Source: Hyphomicrobiales bacterium (GTDB lineage: Bacteria; Pseudomonadota; Alphaproteobacteria; Rhizobiales; Xanthobacteraceae). From it: a DNA stretch of 64,000 nucleotides. The notes beneath the pieces are model-generated. The model saw only the letters and a program-made list of their open reading frames with translations. It made no database searches and was not told where the DNA came from. Below, piece after piece: positions 1-8,977 of this stretch. Location: contig WHTP01000003.1 in assembly GCA_009377695.1 (NCBI GenBank), forward strand, positions 1 through 64,000. The letters run 5' to 3'. The first letter of the stretch is position 1; the number at the start of each line of letters is the position of its first letter. A program made the translations under genes and the position numbers.

Positions 1-395
1 CGCCGCTTCTTCTTCGCCGCCTTGCGTGCGGCATAGCGGGCATCGCGGGCGGCCTTCTGTTGCTCTTTTAGCTCAGCGTCCGCTGCCGATTCTTGCTCCG
101 CCTTCAGCGCTGCTTCCGCAGCAGCCTTTTCGGCGGCGATGCGCTCGGCCTCGCGTGCCGCCTCGGCGGCGATCGCAGCCTGCCGAGCGAGCTCGACCTC
201 GTGCTCGCGCCGCGCTGCCTCCCGCTGGGCTTGGCGTTCAGCCCGTGCCGCGGCGATGGCTTCACGTTCCCGACGCTTCTCGATCGCTTCGGGACTGTTC
301 GGATCTGCGTTTTTCTTGAACTTCGCGAGGAGGTTTTTCTTGGCTTCAGCGGCGAGGGTGCGGCGGTCTTCGAGTGACGGATCGAAATGGCGCAT
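1..395 (-). CDS. DUF6481-like charged coiled-coil protein (3' end outside window)
   Basis: Reading the minus strand from an ATG at 393-395 gives an open frame that runs off the left edge, with about 131 residues visible. The start resembles DUF6481 proteins: a short MRHFDPSLEDRRTLAAEAKK head, then a KF-K-NADP segment. The rest is a long Ala/Glu/Lys/Arg-rich helix, likely a coiled coil, ending in a basic KAAKKKR tail near the edge. No signal peptide or catalytic motif is visible. Function is unknown; soluble cytoplasmic is the simplest guess. The family call comes from memory of the N-terminal pattern and is moderately sure. Confidence 0.7.
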   Translation of the reverse strand, partial: MRHFDPSLEDRRTLAAEAKKNLLAKFKKNADPNSPEAIEKRREREAIAAARAERQAQREAARREHEVELARQAAIAAEAAREAERIAAEKAAAEAALKAEQESAADAELKEQQKAARDARYAARKAAKKKR

Positions 396-656
396 GGGAC
401 TAGTGCTGCTATTTTCCTTTGGGGCCCGGACAGGGCCGACGTCGGATAAGGGTGGATGTGGCTTCGGTAGGATCGCGGTTTGATTAGTCGCCGGATGGTT
501 GGCAGTCAATCGGCGACGCGGGGTATATAGCGATGAGATCGGCCGTTGGATAGGCGCGAAAGCGTTGGGATTCAGGGCCAAATGCACTTTCTTTTTGGTT
601 CCGAATCATGTCCTGCCTGAAGCAGCGCATATCGCGCATAAAGAGGGCATTTCATC

Positions 657-989
657 ATGGCGCCTGTACGCGCACCTAAGGCATCCAAGAAACCCGCAGC
701 CACGAAGGCCAGCCGACCGGTCACGCTCAAGCATCTCGCGGCCATCCTGGCCGAAGAGCATCAATTGACCAAGAAGGGCGGTGAGGCGCTGCTCAATGAT
801 TTGGTGGGACTGATCACCAAGCATCTGAAAAAGGGCGAGCGGGTGCGGATCGTCGGTCTGGGTATCCTGCAGGTGCGCAAGCGCGCGGCCCACATGGGGC
901 GCAACCCCGCGACCGGTGAGACGATCAAGATCAAGGCGAGCAAGAAGGTTGCCTTCCGGGCGGCCAAGGAGCTGAAGCTCGCGGTCTGA
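657..989 (+). CDS. HU-family DNA-binding protein with basic N-terminal extension
   Basis: This 110-residue protein has the HU/IHF fold pattern. The helical dimerisation half is about residues 22-60, and the beta-arm region includes GRNPATGETIKIKAS, the HU signature around the DNA-clasping arm. The first 20 residues form an Ala/Lys/Pro-rich extension absent from the usual 90-residue HU, probably an extra DNA-contacting tail. It should bind and bend DNA non-specifically in the nucleoid. An AAAGAGGG ribosome-binding site lies at 640-647 before the ATG. A strong hairpin follows the gene, so it is probably monocistronic. Confidence 0.9.
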   Translation: MAPVRAPKASKKPAATKASRPVTLKHLAAILAEEHQLTKKGGEALLNDLVGLITKHLKKGERVRIVGLGILQVRKRAAHMGRNPATGETIKIKASKKVAFRAAKELKLAV

Positions 990-1011
990 TCGCGGACGCC
1001 ATCAGGACGAC

Positions 1012-1042
1012 AAAGCCCCGGCAGCCTCGCTCCCGGGGCTTT
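1012..1042. terminator. Rho-independent terminator between HU and ABC-F genes
   Basis: A perfect 10-bp inverted repeat (AAAGCCCCGG / CCGGGGCTTT) with an 11-base loop sits between the convergent HU gene and the ABC-F gene. The A-run on one side and T-run on the other suggest it can work in both directions. Confidence 0.8.
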
Positions 1043-1064
1043 CGTTTGGCGAGGTCTCGGTCGA

Positions 1065-2882
1065 TCAGCCGCTGGCAAGCTCCTCGCGCAGGATTTCGAG
1101 TTCGAGCCATTGCTCCTCTGCCGCGGCGATCTTGCGCTGCAATTCGCCGAGATCGCTGCTGAGTTTTTCGAACCCGGCCCGATCCTGTGCATAAAACTGT
1201 GGGTCGCTGAGCTTCGCCTGGAGCGCGCTAGCCTCGGTTTGCAGCGCGGCAATGGTCCCCGGAAGAGTTTCAAGCGCGTGCTTGTCTTTGAAGGTCATCC
1301 GCCGTCGGACAGGTTCGCGCGCGCCGGAGACCGAAACGGCCTCCTTTGACACCTTCTGCGTTTCCGGCGGCTTGCGCTGATCGCGAGTCAGGTTCATCCC
1401 GCGCTGAGCCAGCATGTCGCTATAGCCGCCGGCGTACTCGACCCAGCGGCCATTGCCCTCGGGCGCGATTACCCCGTTCACGAGCCGGTCCAGGAAGTCG
1501 CGATCGTGGCTGATGAGCAGGACCGTGCCGGCATAGTCGCCAAGCATCTCCTCCAGCACTTCCAACGTCTCCATGTCGAGGTCGTTGGTCGGCTCGTCGA
1601 GGACCAGGAGGTTTGATGGCTTGGCAAGCGCCTGCGCCAGCATCAAGCGGCCACGCTCACCGCCCGACAGCTTGCGCAGCGGCGTCCGCGCCTGTTCGCT
1701 CGTGAACAGGAAGTCCTTCATGTAACTGACGACGTGCTTGGCCTGACCGTTCACGTGCACGGTATCGCCGCCGCCGCCCGTAAGGGCGTCCGCCACCGTC
1801 GTATTGGGGTCGAGGCTGTCGCGATGCTGGTCGAGTGTTGCGACGTTGAGGTTTGCGCCGAGCCGGACCGTGCCGGTATCGGGCAGCAGCACGCCGGTCA
1901 GGAGATTGATCAGCGTGGTCTTGCCGCTGCCGTTCGGGCCCACGATGCCGATGCGGTCGCCGCGCTGGATACGGATCGAGAAGTCGTTAACAATCGGACG
2001 GCTCTCGTAGCTCTTGCCAATGCCGTCCGCCTCGATCACCAGCGCGCCTGATGCTGCGGCCGACGAGACGGTCATCGTGGCGGCGCCGGCGCCCCCCCGA
2101 TACGTGCGGCGCTGCTCCCGGAGCGCCTGCAACTGGCCGACCCTGCGCATATTGCGCTTGCGCCGCGCGGTGACGCCGTAGCGCAGCCAATGCTCTTCGG
2201 CGACGATCTTGCGATCGAGCTTGTGCTGGTCGCGTTCCTCCTCCGCCAGCACGGCGTCGCGCCATTCCTCGAAATGGGCGAAGCCTCGCTCCAGGCGGCG
2301 GGTTTCTCCGCGATCGAGCCACACCGTCGCCCGCGACAAGGTCGACAGAAAACGCCGGTCATGGCTGATGATCACGAGCGCCGAGCGTCGCGACGCCAGA
2401 TCGCGCTCCAGCCACTCGATCGTCGTGAGATCGAGATGGTTGGTCGGCTCGTCGAGCAGGAGAATGTCGGGCGATGGCGCCAGTACTCGCGCGAGTGATG
2501 CGCGGCGCGCTTCGCCACCCGAGAGATGCGCCGGGTGTTCTTGGCCGGTGAGTCCCAGTTGCTCAAGAAGATAGCGGGCGGCGTGGCGATCATCGGCCGG
2601 ACCAAGCCCGCCCTCGATATAGGCGAGGGCCGTCTCGAAGCCGGTGAAATCCGGCTCTTGCGGCAGGTAGCGGACCGTCACACCCGGCTGGACGAAAACC
2701 AAGCCACGATCCGGTTCGACGGTTCCTGCGGCGATTTTCAGCAGGGTCGATTTGCCCGAGCCGTTGCGTCCGACCAGGGACACGCGCTCTCCCGTGGAGA
2801 CGGACAGTTCCGCATTGGTCAGCAGCGGTGTGCCACCAAAGGTCAGCGCGATATCCTTAAGCTGAAGGAGGGGAGGAGACAT
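1065..2882 (-). CDS. uup: ABC-F family ATPase, Uup-like
   Basis: This 605-residue soluble protein has two ABC ATPase domains. The first Walker A is GRNGSGKST near residue 40 and the second GPNGSGKT just past residue 300. Each has an LSGGE signature and a LLLDEPTNHLD-type Walker B. A charged linker separates them and a Glu/Lys-rich coiled-coil tail ends the protein. There are no membrane segments. ABC-F proteins act on ribosomes; the C-terminal coiled coil favours Uup over EttA. The ATG at 2880-2882, preceded by GAC CCA, is preferred to an in-frame TTG three codons upstream. Confidence 0.9.
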   Translation of the reverse strand: MSPPLLQLKDIALTFGGTPLLTNAELSVSTGERVSLVGRNGSGKSTLLKIAAGTVEPDRGLVFVQPGVTVRYLPQEPDFTGFETALAYIEGGLGPADDRHAARYLLEQLGLTGQEHPAHLSGGEARRASLARVLAPSPDILLLDEPTNHLDLTTIEWLERDLASRRSALVIISHDRRFLSTLSRATVWLDRGETRRLERGFAHFEEWRDAVLAEEERDQHKLDRKIVAEEHWLRYGVTARRKRNMRRVGQLQALREQRRTYRGGAGAATMTVSSAAASGALVIEADGIGKSYESRPIVNDFSIRIQRGDRIGIVGPNGSGKTTLINLLTGVLLPDTGTVRLGANLNVATLDQHRDSLDPNTTVADALTGGGGDTVHVNGQAKHVVSYMKDFLFTSEQARTPLRKLSGGERGRLMLAQALAKPSNLLVLDEPTNDLDMETLEVLEEMLGDYAGTVLLISHDRDFLDRLVNGVIAPEGNGRWVEYAGGYSDMLAQRGMNLTRDQRKPPETQKVSKEAVSVSGAREPVRRRMTFKDKHALETLPGTIAALQTEASALQAKLSDPQFYAQDRAGFEKLSSDLGELQRKIAAAEEQWLELEILREELASG

Positions 2883-3026
2883 TGGGTCCAATCATGCTGT
2901 CGCGCCCAGCGATGTGGGGCGCCGACAAGGCGTTTGCGACCCGGTATCGCTGGAAATGCCTCTCGTCAAAGGATAACGCCTCCACGAGACGAATCCCGCC
3001 AGACGATTATGGTCCGTCGACCGCGC

Positions 3027-3097
3027 AGTGTCCCGATTCCGAAGTTCGTACCATTTCGCAGCGGCCTCTTATACGAACTTCGGAATCGCAGGACACT
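3027..3097. repeat. Palindromic repeat, module A copy 1
   Basis: Left arm 3027-3050 (AGTGTCC then CGATTCCGAAGTTCGTA) pairs with right arm 3072-3097 apart from a 2-base bulge. The loop is ATTTCGCAGCGGCCTC-like. The right end is followed by CTAG boundary bases. The same module recurs at 18756 and 39325. Confidence 0.9.
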
Positions 3098-3114
3098 AGC
3101 AACTCTTTGAATCG

Positions 3115-3188
3115 AGTGTGGCTTTGGTTCAGAAGTCCGCATGTCGGACTCGCCGCGAGAATGATGCGGACTTCTGAACCGCCACACT
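3115..3188. repeat. Palindromic repeat, module B copy 1
   Basis: Left arm begins AGTGTGGC (3115) and contains GGTTCAGAAGTCCGCAT. The right arm ATGCGGACTTCTGAACC plus GCCACACT ends at 3188 and is followed by AG, completing CTAG. The arms match except for three extra bases. It is joined to module A by a 17-base linker that is almost identical in the 18.8-kb copy. Together the two modules fill most of the 365-bp gap between the ABC-F and anti-sigma genes. Confidence 0.9.
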
Positions 3189-3247
3189 AGTAAGCATTGG
3201 CGCCGACGATAAGATGCCATTTGTTGCCACCGAAGCGCCCTGATGGC

Positions 3248-3739
3248 ATGACACCCGTGCGCGAACTCGCTCGCAAAGATCATTGCAGCCGGACACCTTC
3301 AGTGACCCGCTTTGCCGCCGATATTGTCCCCAACCCAGTGGCAATCGCCGGTCTCACGGGCGATGTGGCTGCGTTTTTGCGCGATGCGGGCGTCGATGCG
3401 CGTGCCGTGCACCACGTTGCGCTTGTCATCGAGGAAATTCTAACGAATGTTGCCACTCACGGCGGAAGCCCGGACGCGCAAGCCACCGTTGCGCTTGAAG
3501 TACAGCGCGACCGTATCTCCGGCGAAATCGGTGATCGCGGCAAGCCATTCGACCCTCGATCGGGACCTGATCCCGATATCGCGGCGCCACTTGAGGAGCG
3601 CCGGATCGGGGGACTTGGCCTGCACTTGGTTCGCAAGCTGACGTCGGTTCTGGACTATCGGAGCGATGGCAAGCAGAACCGGACTGCTTTTTCGATTCCT
3701 CGCGAGCAGGAAAGAGGATTGAGTCATGGACCTCAGTGA
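3248..3739 (+). CDS. Anti-sigma factor serine/threonine kinase, RsbW-like
   Basis: This 163-residue protein has a histidine-kinase-type ATP-binding fold. An N-box-like VIEEILTNVATHG lies in the first half and a GLGLHLVRKL G-box near the end. RsbW-type proteins bind a sigma factor and phosphorylate a STAS antagonist, and the next gene encodes exactly such a partner and overlaps this one by 14 bp. The ATG at 3248 is chosen over an upstream TTG; an in-frame GTG at 3302 would give a more typical 145 residues. No SpoIIE-type phosphatase or sigma gene is adjacent. Confidence 0.82.
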   Translation: MTPVRELARKDHCSRTPSVTRFAADIVPNPVAIAGLTGDVAAFLRDAGVDARAVHHVALVIEEILTNVATHGGSPDAQATVALEVQRDRISGEIGDRGKPFDPRSGPDPDIAAPLEERRIGGLGLHLVRKLTSVLDYRSDGKQNRTAFSIPREQERGLSHGPQ

Positions 3740-4061
3740 ACAGCAGGTCGGCCGCGTCTGGGTTGTTACTGCGCGCGGGCGTTTGGACGGCGCAACAAGC
3801 GGCCAGTTTGCACAGCAGATGGAGGCCCTGGTCACCGGGACCGAGCCGCGCCTGGTCGTAGACTTTTCCGGGGTTGAGTTCGTGTCGAGTGCGGGCCTGC
3901 GGGTCGTCCTGGGGCTGGTCAAGAAGGTCAAGACCCTGAAGGGCGCTCTTGCCCTGTGCGCCGTGCAGCCCGCCGTGCGGGAAGTCCTTGAGATTACCGG
4001 TTTCGCCGGGATGATCGACATCCACCCCGAGCGCGCCACGGCGTTGACGGCCCTATCGTAA
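3726..4061 (+). CDS. STAS-domain anti-sigma factor antagonist, RsbV-like
   Basis: This is a 111-residue single STAS domain. The motif DFSGVEFVSSAGLRVVL holds the conserved serine before AGLR that the partner kinase phosphorylates in this family. The unphosphorylated protein normally sequesters the kinase and frees the sigma factor. Overlap with the upstream kinase gene implies translational coupling and equimolar synthesis. No promoter or terminator could be assigned. Confidence in the family is high; the regulon is unknown. Confidence 0.9.
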   Translation: MDLSEQQVGRVWVVTARGRLDGATSGQFAQQMEALVTGTEPRLVVDFSGVEFVSSAGLRVVLGLVKKVKTLKGALALCAVQPAVREVLEITGFAGMIDIHPERATALTALS

Positions 4062-4221
4062 CGTCGGAGTGGCTGGATGAGTGTGAATGCGTATTCTCGT
4101 GAAAATTGTCGCCAAATTTAATCGATTGTTTCAAGGCGGGTTTCGTTTTTCCATGCGAACTATGTGCAAAGCGTGCGGTCTCTTGGCCCGTTTCGCCGTG
4201 TATTGAATAGGGAGCCGGGCA

Positions 4222-4383
4222 GTGAGCGGTCTCATCGGATTGCTCGAGGATGAGGGCGGGGCCACGTCGATCGAATACGCCATCATCGCGGGTTTGCTCT
4301 CGATCGCGATTGTGGCAGCCGTAAACGCGATCGGTACCAGCCTGAATACGAGTTTTGAGTCGGTGTCCGCCGGCCTGAAGTGA
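4222..4383 (+). CDS. Flp/Fap-type pilin (small ORF)
   Basis: A GTG-started reading frame encodes 53 residues, MSGLIGLLEDEGGATSIEYA followed by IIAGLLSIAIVAAVNAIG and a short polar tail. This matches Flp pilins: a short leader, a Gly/Ala prepilin-peptidase cleavage region, the invariant Glu-Tyr (SIEYAIIA) at the start of the hydrophobic helix, and a total of about 50-60 residues. Tad-type secretion would assemble it. No tad/cpa genes are nearby, so it is an orphan pilin gene here. A purine-rich GGGAGCC lies just upstream. Confidence 0.87.
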   Translation: MSGLIGLLEDEGGATSIEYAIIAGLLSIAIVAAVNAIGTSLNTSFESVSAGLK

Positions 4384-4486
4384 GCCTCCTCGATCGGACG
4401 CCCTTTATCAAAAGCTACGGAATCCCGGACGTTAACCTCTCTTCAACCAACCCCGGTCAGGACTTATCGCCTGGACGGGGATTTCC

Positions 4487-5641
4487 ATGGTTTCGCGCGT
4501 CGAGCGCACGCCTTTTGCCGCCTGGTGGTGGACGGTTGACCGGCTCACCCTGGCGGCGATGCTCGGCCTGATGCTCGCTGGGATCGTGCTGTCGTTGGCG
4601 GCCAGCCCGCCGGTCGCCGCGCGGCTCGGGCTTGAGCCGTTCTATTTCGTCAACCGCCACATACTGTTCCTGATCCCCACGATCGCAGTGTTGATCGCGA
4701 CCTCATTTCTGCCGCTCCGCCATATCCGCCGCATCGCGCTGATCGTGTTTGCGGTCAGCCTCGTTCTCCTTTTCATGACGCTGGTCTATGGCGCTGAGGT
4801 CAAAGGCGCCCGCCGCTGGCTGACGATCCTCGGCGTCAGCGTTCAGCCATCTGAATTCCTCAAGCCTGCCTTCGTGATCCTGATCGCCTGGCTGTTCGGT
4901 GAATCGGCGCGTCGTCCCGAGATGCCCGCCAACACCATCGCGCTCGCGTTGCTCGTGACGGTCGTGCTGGGACTCGTGATGCAGCCCGACTTCGGTCAGA
5001 CTGTGTTGATCCTCGCGGTTTGGGGCGCGCTGTTCTTCCTTGCCGGGATGCGACTGATCTGGGTCGCAGGCCTCGGCGGCGCGGCGATTGTCGGACTGAC
5101 TACGGCGTACTTTGTGGTTCCGCATGTAGCCCGGCGTATCAAGCGCTTCATCGATCCGGCGTCAGGGGACACCTTCAACATCGACCAGGCTGTGGAGTCC
5201 TTCGTGCGCGGCGGCTGGTTTGGCCGCGGGCCGGGTGAGGGCACTGTGAAGCGCATCCTGCCGGAGAGCCACACCGACTTCGTGTTCGCGGTGGCGGCGG
5301 AAGAGTTCGGGATCGTGCTTTGTCTGGTGCTGCTGTTGCTGTTCACGGTGATCGTGTTGCGGGCCTTGCTGCATGCGCTGCGCAATCACGATCCGTTCCA
5401 GCGCTTCGCGGCGGCCGGGCTTGCGATCCTGTTCGGCCTGCAATCCGCCATCAACATGGCGGTAAATGCCCATCTGATCCCGGCGAAGGGCATGACCTTG
5501 CCATTCGTCTCCTACGGGGGTTCGTCAATGATCTCGCTCGCCTGGGGCATGGGAATGCTGCTGGCGCTCACCCGCGAGCGCCCGCGCACCAACTACCTGG
5601 CGAGCCAGGACGGCCTCGTTCCCACCGGGAGCCGGGCGTGA
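4487..5641 (+). CDS. ftsW: Septal peptidoglycan polymerase FtsW
   Basis: This 384-residue SEDS-family integral membrane protein has about ten hydrophobic segments. The family signature KGMTLPFVSYGGSSM lies near residue 335, with a conserved LNVEGVRRW-like KGARRWL segment after the third helix. FtsW polymerises lipid II into glycan strands at the septum with its partner PBP. The ATG at 4487 follows a GGACGGGG-type ribosome-binding site. The stop overlaps the murG GTG start (GTGA). Unusually, murD and mraY are not upstream; a pilin gene is. Confidence 0.95.
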   Translation: MVSRVERTPFAAWWWTVDRLTLAAMLGLMLAGIVLSLAASPPVAARLGLEPFYFVNRHILFLIPTIAVLIATSFLPLRHIRRIALIVFAVSLVLLFMTLVYGAEVKGARRWLTILGVSVQPSEFLKPAFVILIAWLFGESARRPEMPANTIALALLVTVVLGLVMQPDFGQTVLILAVWGALFFLAGMRLIWVAGLGGAAIVGLTTAYFVVPHVARRIKRFIDPASGDTFNIDQAVESFVRGGWFGRGPGEGTVKRILPESHTDFVFAVAAEEFGIVLCLVLLLLFTVIVLRALLHALRNHDPFQRFAAAGLAILFGLQSAINMAVNAHLIPAKGMTLPFVSYGGSSMISLAWGMGMLLALTRERPRTNYLASQDGLVPTGSRA

Positions 5642-6750
5642 CCGACGCGAGCGGTGCGCCGCTCGTGCTGCTCGCGGCGGGCGGCACAGGGGGGCACCTG
5701 TTCCCGGCCGAGGCGTTGGCCGAAGCGCTCGCGCGTCGCGGCGTAAACGTCGACCTTGCCACCGATCATCGCGCCGAGCGCTATGGCACACGCTTCCCGG
5801 CGCGCGAGACCCACATCATCCCGAGCGATACCGTGCGGGCGCGCAATCCGGTCGCGCTCGCACGCACCGTGCTGGCGCTCGGCCGCGGTCTGGTGCTCTC
5901 TTATTTCGTGCTGCGCCGGATCAAGCCTGCAGCAGTGGTCGGCTTCGGCGGCTATCCGACGCTGCCGCCGGTCGGCGCGGCGACCGTGCTGAAGATTCCG
6001 ACGATCATTCACGAGCAGAACGCCGTGATGGGGCGCGCCAACCGGCAGCTTGCTCCGCACGTCACCGCAATTGCGACCTCGTTCGCCGGCGTGGTTGATG
6101 CCGAGCCCGCGCTGGCCGGCAAAGCAACGCGCACCGGCAACCCAGTGCGGCCGGCCGCGATCGCGGCGGCGGTGCCGTTCGTTGCGCCGGAAGCAGATGG
6201 CCTTGTGAGACTACTGGTGTTCGGCGGCAGCCAGGGCGCGCGGATCATGTCCGAGATCGTGCCGTCGGCCATCGAGCAGCTCGATGCGTCGCTGCGGACG
6301 CGCCTGTTGCTCGCACAGCAAGCGCGCGACGAGGACCTCGCGCGGGTGCGCGGGATCTATGCCAGCCTAAGCATCGCGGCGGAGGTATCGCCGTTCTTCT
6401 CCGATTTGCCGGCACGCATTGCTGCGGCGCATCTCGTCATCGGGCGCTCGGGCGCGTCGACGGTGGCGGAGCTTGCCGCGATCGGCCGGCCGTCGATCCT
6501 GGTGCCGTTGCCCGGCGCGCTTGACCAGGACCAGTTCGCCAATGCCGGCGTGCTGGAAGCTGCGGGCGGCGCGATCCGCTTGCGCCAGGACGATTTCACG
6601 CCGGTGCGGCTTGCTGCCGAGATCACCAAGCTTGCTGCAAACCCGCAGACACTCGCTGCGATGGCGCAGGCGGCGCGTTCGCAAGGCGCGCCCGACGCCG
6701 CGGACCGTCTTGCTGATCTGGTGATGAGGACGGCGCGGATCCCTGCCTAA
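5638..6750 (+). CDS. murG: UDP-GlcNAc:lipid I N-acetylglucosaminyltransferase MurG
   Basis: This 370-residue GT28 enzyme converts lipid I to lipid II on the inner face of the membrane. The N-terminal G-loop AAGGTGGHLFPA starts near residue 12. The C-domain carries VFGGSQGAR, the donor-binding IGRSGASTVAEL, and PGALDQDQFANA. The GTG start at 5638 overlaps the ftsW stop, which gives the normal family length; a longer in-frame reading upstream has no support. The 3' end overlaps the convergent HAD gene by 4 bp. Confidence 0.95.
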   Translation: MTDASGAPLVLLAAGGTGGHLFPAEALAEALARRGVNVDLATDHRAERYGTRFPARETHIIPSDTVRARNPVALARTVLALGRGLVLSYFVLRRIKPAAVVGFGGYPTLPPVGAATVLKIPTIIHEQNAVMGRANRQLAPHVTAIATSFAGVVDAEPALAGKATRTGNPVRPAAIAAAVPFVAPEADGLVRLLVFGGSQGARIMSEIVPSAIEQLDASLRTRLLLAQQARDEDLARVRGIYASLSIAAEVSPFFSDLPARIAAAHLVIGRSGASTVAELAAIGRPSILVPLPGALDQDQFANAGVLEAAGGAIRLRQDDFTPVRLAAEITKLAANPQTLAAMAQAARSQGAPDAADRLADLVMRTARIPA

Positions 6751-7412
6751 CGGCCTTTCAGAATCGAGCGCACGTCGTGCAGGTCGCTGACGACGGCGAC
6801 GCACATCCCGCGGAGCTCGTCGGTTGCCGGCAGCATGTCCGGCACCATGATCGGCATGGTGCCGGCGGCATGCGCGGCGCGGATGCCGTGGTGGGAATCT
6901 TCGAGCACGAGGCAGCGTTCCGCGCGAATGCCGAGGGCGGCTGCCGCCTTGAGGAATATGTCCGGATGCGGCTTGCCGCGGGTCACATCCTCGCGAGTGC
7001 ACACGGTAGTGAAATAGTCGAACAGCTTCGCTCGTCGCAGGTGGTGTTCGGCGATTCGACGAAAGGTCGATGTAGCGACCGCCATCGGCAGGCCACGCGC
7101 CGCCAGTTCGCCGATCAACTCCACCGCGCCGGCCTTTACCGGAACTCCAGCTTCGAGGCGCTGCCGCATTTGCAGTTCGCAATCCTGAAACAGCCGTGCA
7201 ATCGGGAAATCGGCCCCAAACCGCTGCTGCAAAATGAGGTGGATTTCAGTCTCCGCGGTTCCAACCATGGACCGGCAGAATTCGTCCGGAAAGTCGTAGC
7301 CCATGCCCAGGGCACTCGCGACCATGGCGGCGCGGTAGAGGCTTTCGGTGTCGAGCAGCAGGCCGTCCATATCGAAGATGACGGCCTCGACGGGCCATGG
7401 AAGGGTGGTCAT
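6747..7412 (-). CDS. HAD-superfamily phosphatase, beta-phosphoglucomutase-like
   Basis: This 221-residue protein has the four HAD motifs in order: FDMDGLLLDTE with the nucleophile and acid Asp, an ATSTF Thr/Ser motif, a GKPHPD lysine, and VLEDSHHG. A helical cap lies between motifs I and II. It probably dephosphorylates a small sugar phosphate or similar metabolite; the substrate cannot be told from sequence. It lies on the opposite strand between murG and murC, interrupting the otherwise colinear wall-synthesis genes. Its stop overlaps the murG stop. Confidence 0.87.
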   Translation of the reverse strand: MTTLPWPVEAVIFDMDGLLLDTESLYRAAMVASALGMGYDFPDEFCRSMVGTAETEIHLILQQRFGADFPIARLFQDCELQMRQRLEAGVPVKAGAVELIGELAARGLPMAVATSTFRRIAEHHLRRAKLFDYFTTVCTREDVTRGKPHPDIFLKAAAALGIRAERCLVLEDSHHGIRAAHAAGTMPIMVPDMLPATDELRGMCVAVVSDLHDVRSILKGR

Positions 7413-7553
7413 GCAATGGTCCAGATCGCTTGCATCATCAAATGAGCTGGGTCCATATCGTCAGGCAGCAGCCGGGAATAGGCGGTTTGGAGTCAATTCT
7501 GGTTGATGCTTTATTGTGACGTCCGGGACTGCTGAGTCGGGAGTACCACAAGG

Positions 7554-8966
7554 ATGAAACTGCCGCGAGACATCGGCCCGATCCACTTCGTTGGCATCGG
7601 CGGCATCGGCATGAGCGGCATCGCCGAGGTGCTGGCCAATCTGGGCTATGTCGTGCAGGGCTCCGATGCCTCCGACGGCTACAATATCAAGCGGCTGCGC
7701 GACAAGGGCGCAACCGTGTCGATCGGTCACGCTGCGGCTAATCTCGGTGCCGCCGAGGTCGTCGTGGTGTCGACCGCAATCCGGCGGGAAAATCCGGAAC
7801 TCGTCGCAGCGCGGGCCAAGAGGCTACCGGTGGTGCGGCGTGCGGAGATGCTGGCGGAGCTCATGCGGCTGAAAAGCTGCGTCGCCATCGCCGGCACGCA
7901 CGGCAAGACCACGACCACCTCACTGGTCTCCGCGTTGCTCGATGCTGGCAACCTCGATCCGACCGTGATTAACGGCGGCATCATCGAGGCCTACGGCACC
8001 AATGCGCGCCTCGGCGGCGGCGACTGGATGGTGGTCGAGGCGGACGAATCCGACGGCACCTTCCTGAAACTCCCCGCCGATATCGCCGTCGTCACCAATG
8101 TCGATCCTGAGCACCTTGACCATTTCAAGACTTATGATGCGGTGCAGGACGCATTTCGCGGCTTCGTCGAGAACGTGCCATTCTACGGGTTCGCTGTCAT
8201 GTGCACCGACCACGAGGTCGTGCAGCAACTGGTTGGCCGCATCGAAGACCGCCGGATTATCACCTATGGCGAGAACCCGCAGGCCGATGTGCGGCTGATC
8301 GATCTCGACCATGCCAACGGCGCGTCGCATTTCGCGGTGATGTTCCGCAATCGCGCCGGACAGGAAGTGCACACGATCAAGAATCTGCGCCTGCCGATGC
8401 CGGGGCGGCATAACGCGCTCAACGCCACGGCCGCGATTGCAGTGGCGCGCGAGCTCCGCATCAGCGACGAGATGATCCGCAAGGCGCTGGAGAACTTTGG
8501 CGGCGTGCGGCGTCGTTTCACACGCACCGGCGAATGGAGCGGTGTGCCGATCATCGACGACTACGGCCACCATCCGGTCGAGATCGCGGCGGTGTTGCGC
8601 GCCGCCCGCGAGTCGAGCAAGGGCCGGGTGATCGCGATCATGCAGCCGCATCGCTATTCCCGGCTGTCGGCGCTGTTCGAGCAGTTCTGCACCTGCTTCA
8701 ACGATGCCGATACCGTGATGGTCGCGCACGTCTATCCGGCAGGCGAGCAACCGATCGCTGGCGCCGACCGCGATGCGCTGGTGCAGGGCATGCGCGCGCG
8801 TGGTCACCGCCAGGTGATACCGCTCGACGACCCACAGGACATTGCCGGTATCGTGAAGCGGCTGGCGCGCTCGGGCGACATCGTCGTGTTCCTCGGCGCC
8901 GGCAACATCACGCAGTGGGCCTATGCGCTGCCGAGCGAACTCGCGGCGACCGGCAAGGTGGCGTGA
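7554..8966 (+). CDS. murC: UDP-N-acetylmuramate--L-alanine ligase MurC
   Basis: This 470-residue Mur ligase adds L-alanine to UDP-MurNAc in the cytoplasm. The N-terminal nucleotide-binding motif is [14 protein letters not shown] (residues 14-27), the ATP loop GTHGKTTT (114-121), and the central domain ends in a DDYGHHP motif typical of MurC. The ATG at 7554 follows CCACAAGG. About 140 bp upstream, after the HAD gene start, is the only space for a promoter driving murC onward; it contains two GAGTC sites. Confidence 0.96.
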   Translation: MKLPRDIGPIHFVGIGGIGMSGIAEVLANLGYVVQGSDASDGYNIKRLRDKGATVSIGHAAANLGAAEVVVVSTAIRRENPELVAARAKRLPVVRRAEMLAELMRLKSCVAIAGTHGKTTTTSLVSALLDAGNLDPTVINGGIIEAYGTNARLGGGDWMVVEADESDGTFLKLPADIAVVTNVDPEHLDHFKTYDAVQDAFRGFVENVPFYGFAVMCTDHEVVQQLVGRIEDRRIITYGENPQADVRLIDLDHANGASHFAVMFRNRAGQEVHTIKNLRLPMPGRHNALNATAAIAVARELRISDEMIRKALENFGGVRRRFTRTGEWSGVPIIDDYGHHPVEIAAVLRAARESSKGRVIAIMQPHRYSRLSALFEQFCTCFNDADTVMVAHVYPAGEQPIAGADRDALVQGMRARGHRQVIPLDDPQDIAGIVKRLARSGDIVVFLGAGNITQWAYALPSELAATGKVA

Positions 8967-8977
8967 GCAGGCCGGCG

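Noticed and set aside
499-768. Plus-strand frame overlapping the start of the HU gene
   Set aside because: No ribosome-binding site or family pattern; overlaps a certain gene.
3027-3188. Possible CRISPR array in the regularly paired repeats
   Set aside because: Units are hairpins with differing sequences, not identical direct repeats with unique spacers, and no cas genes are present.
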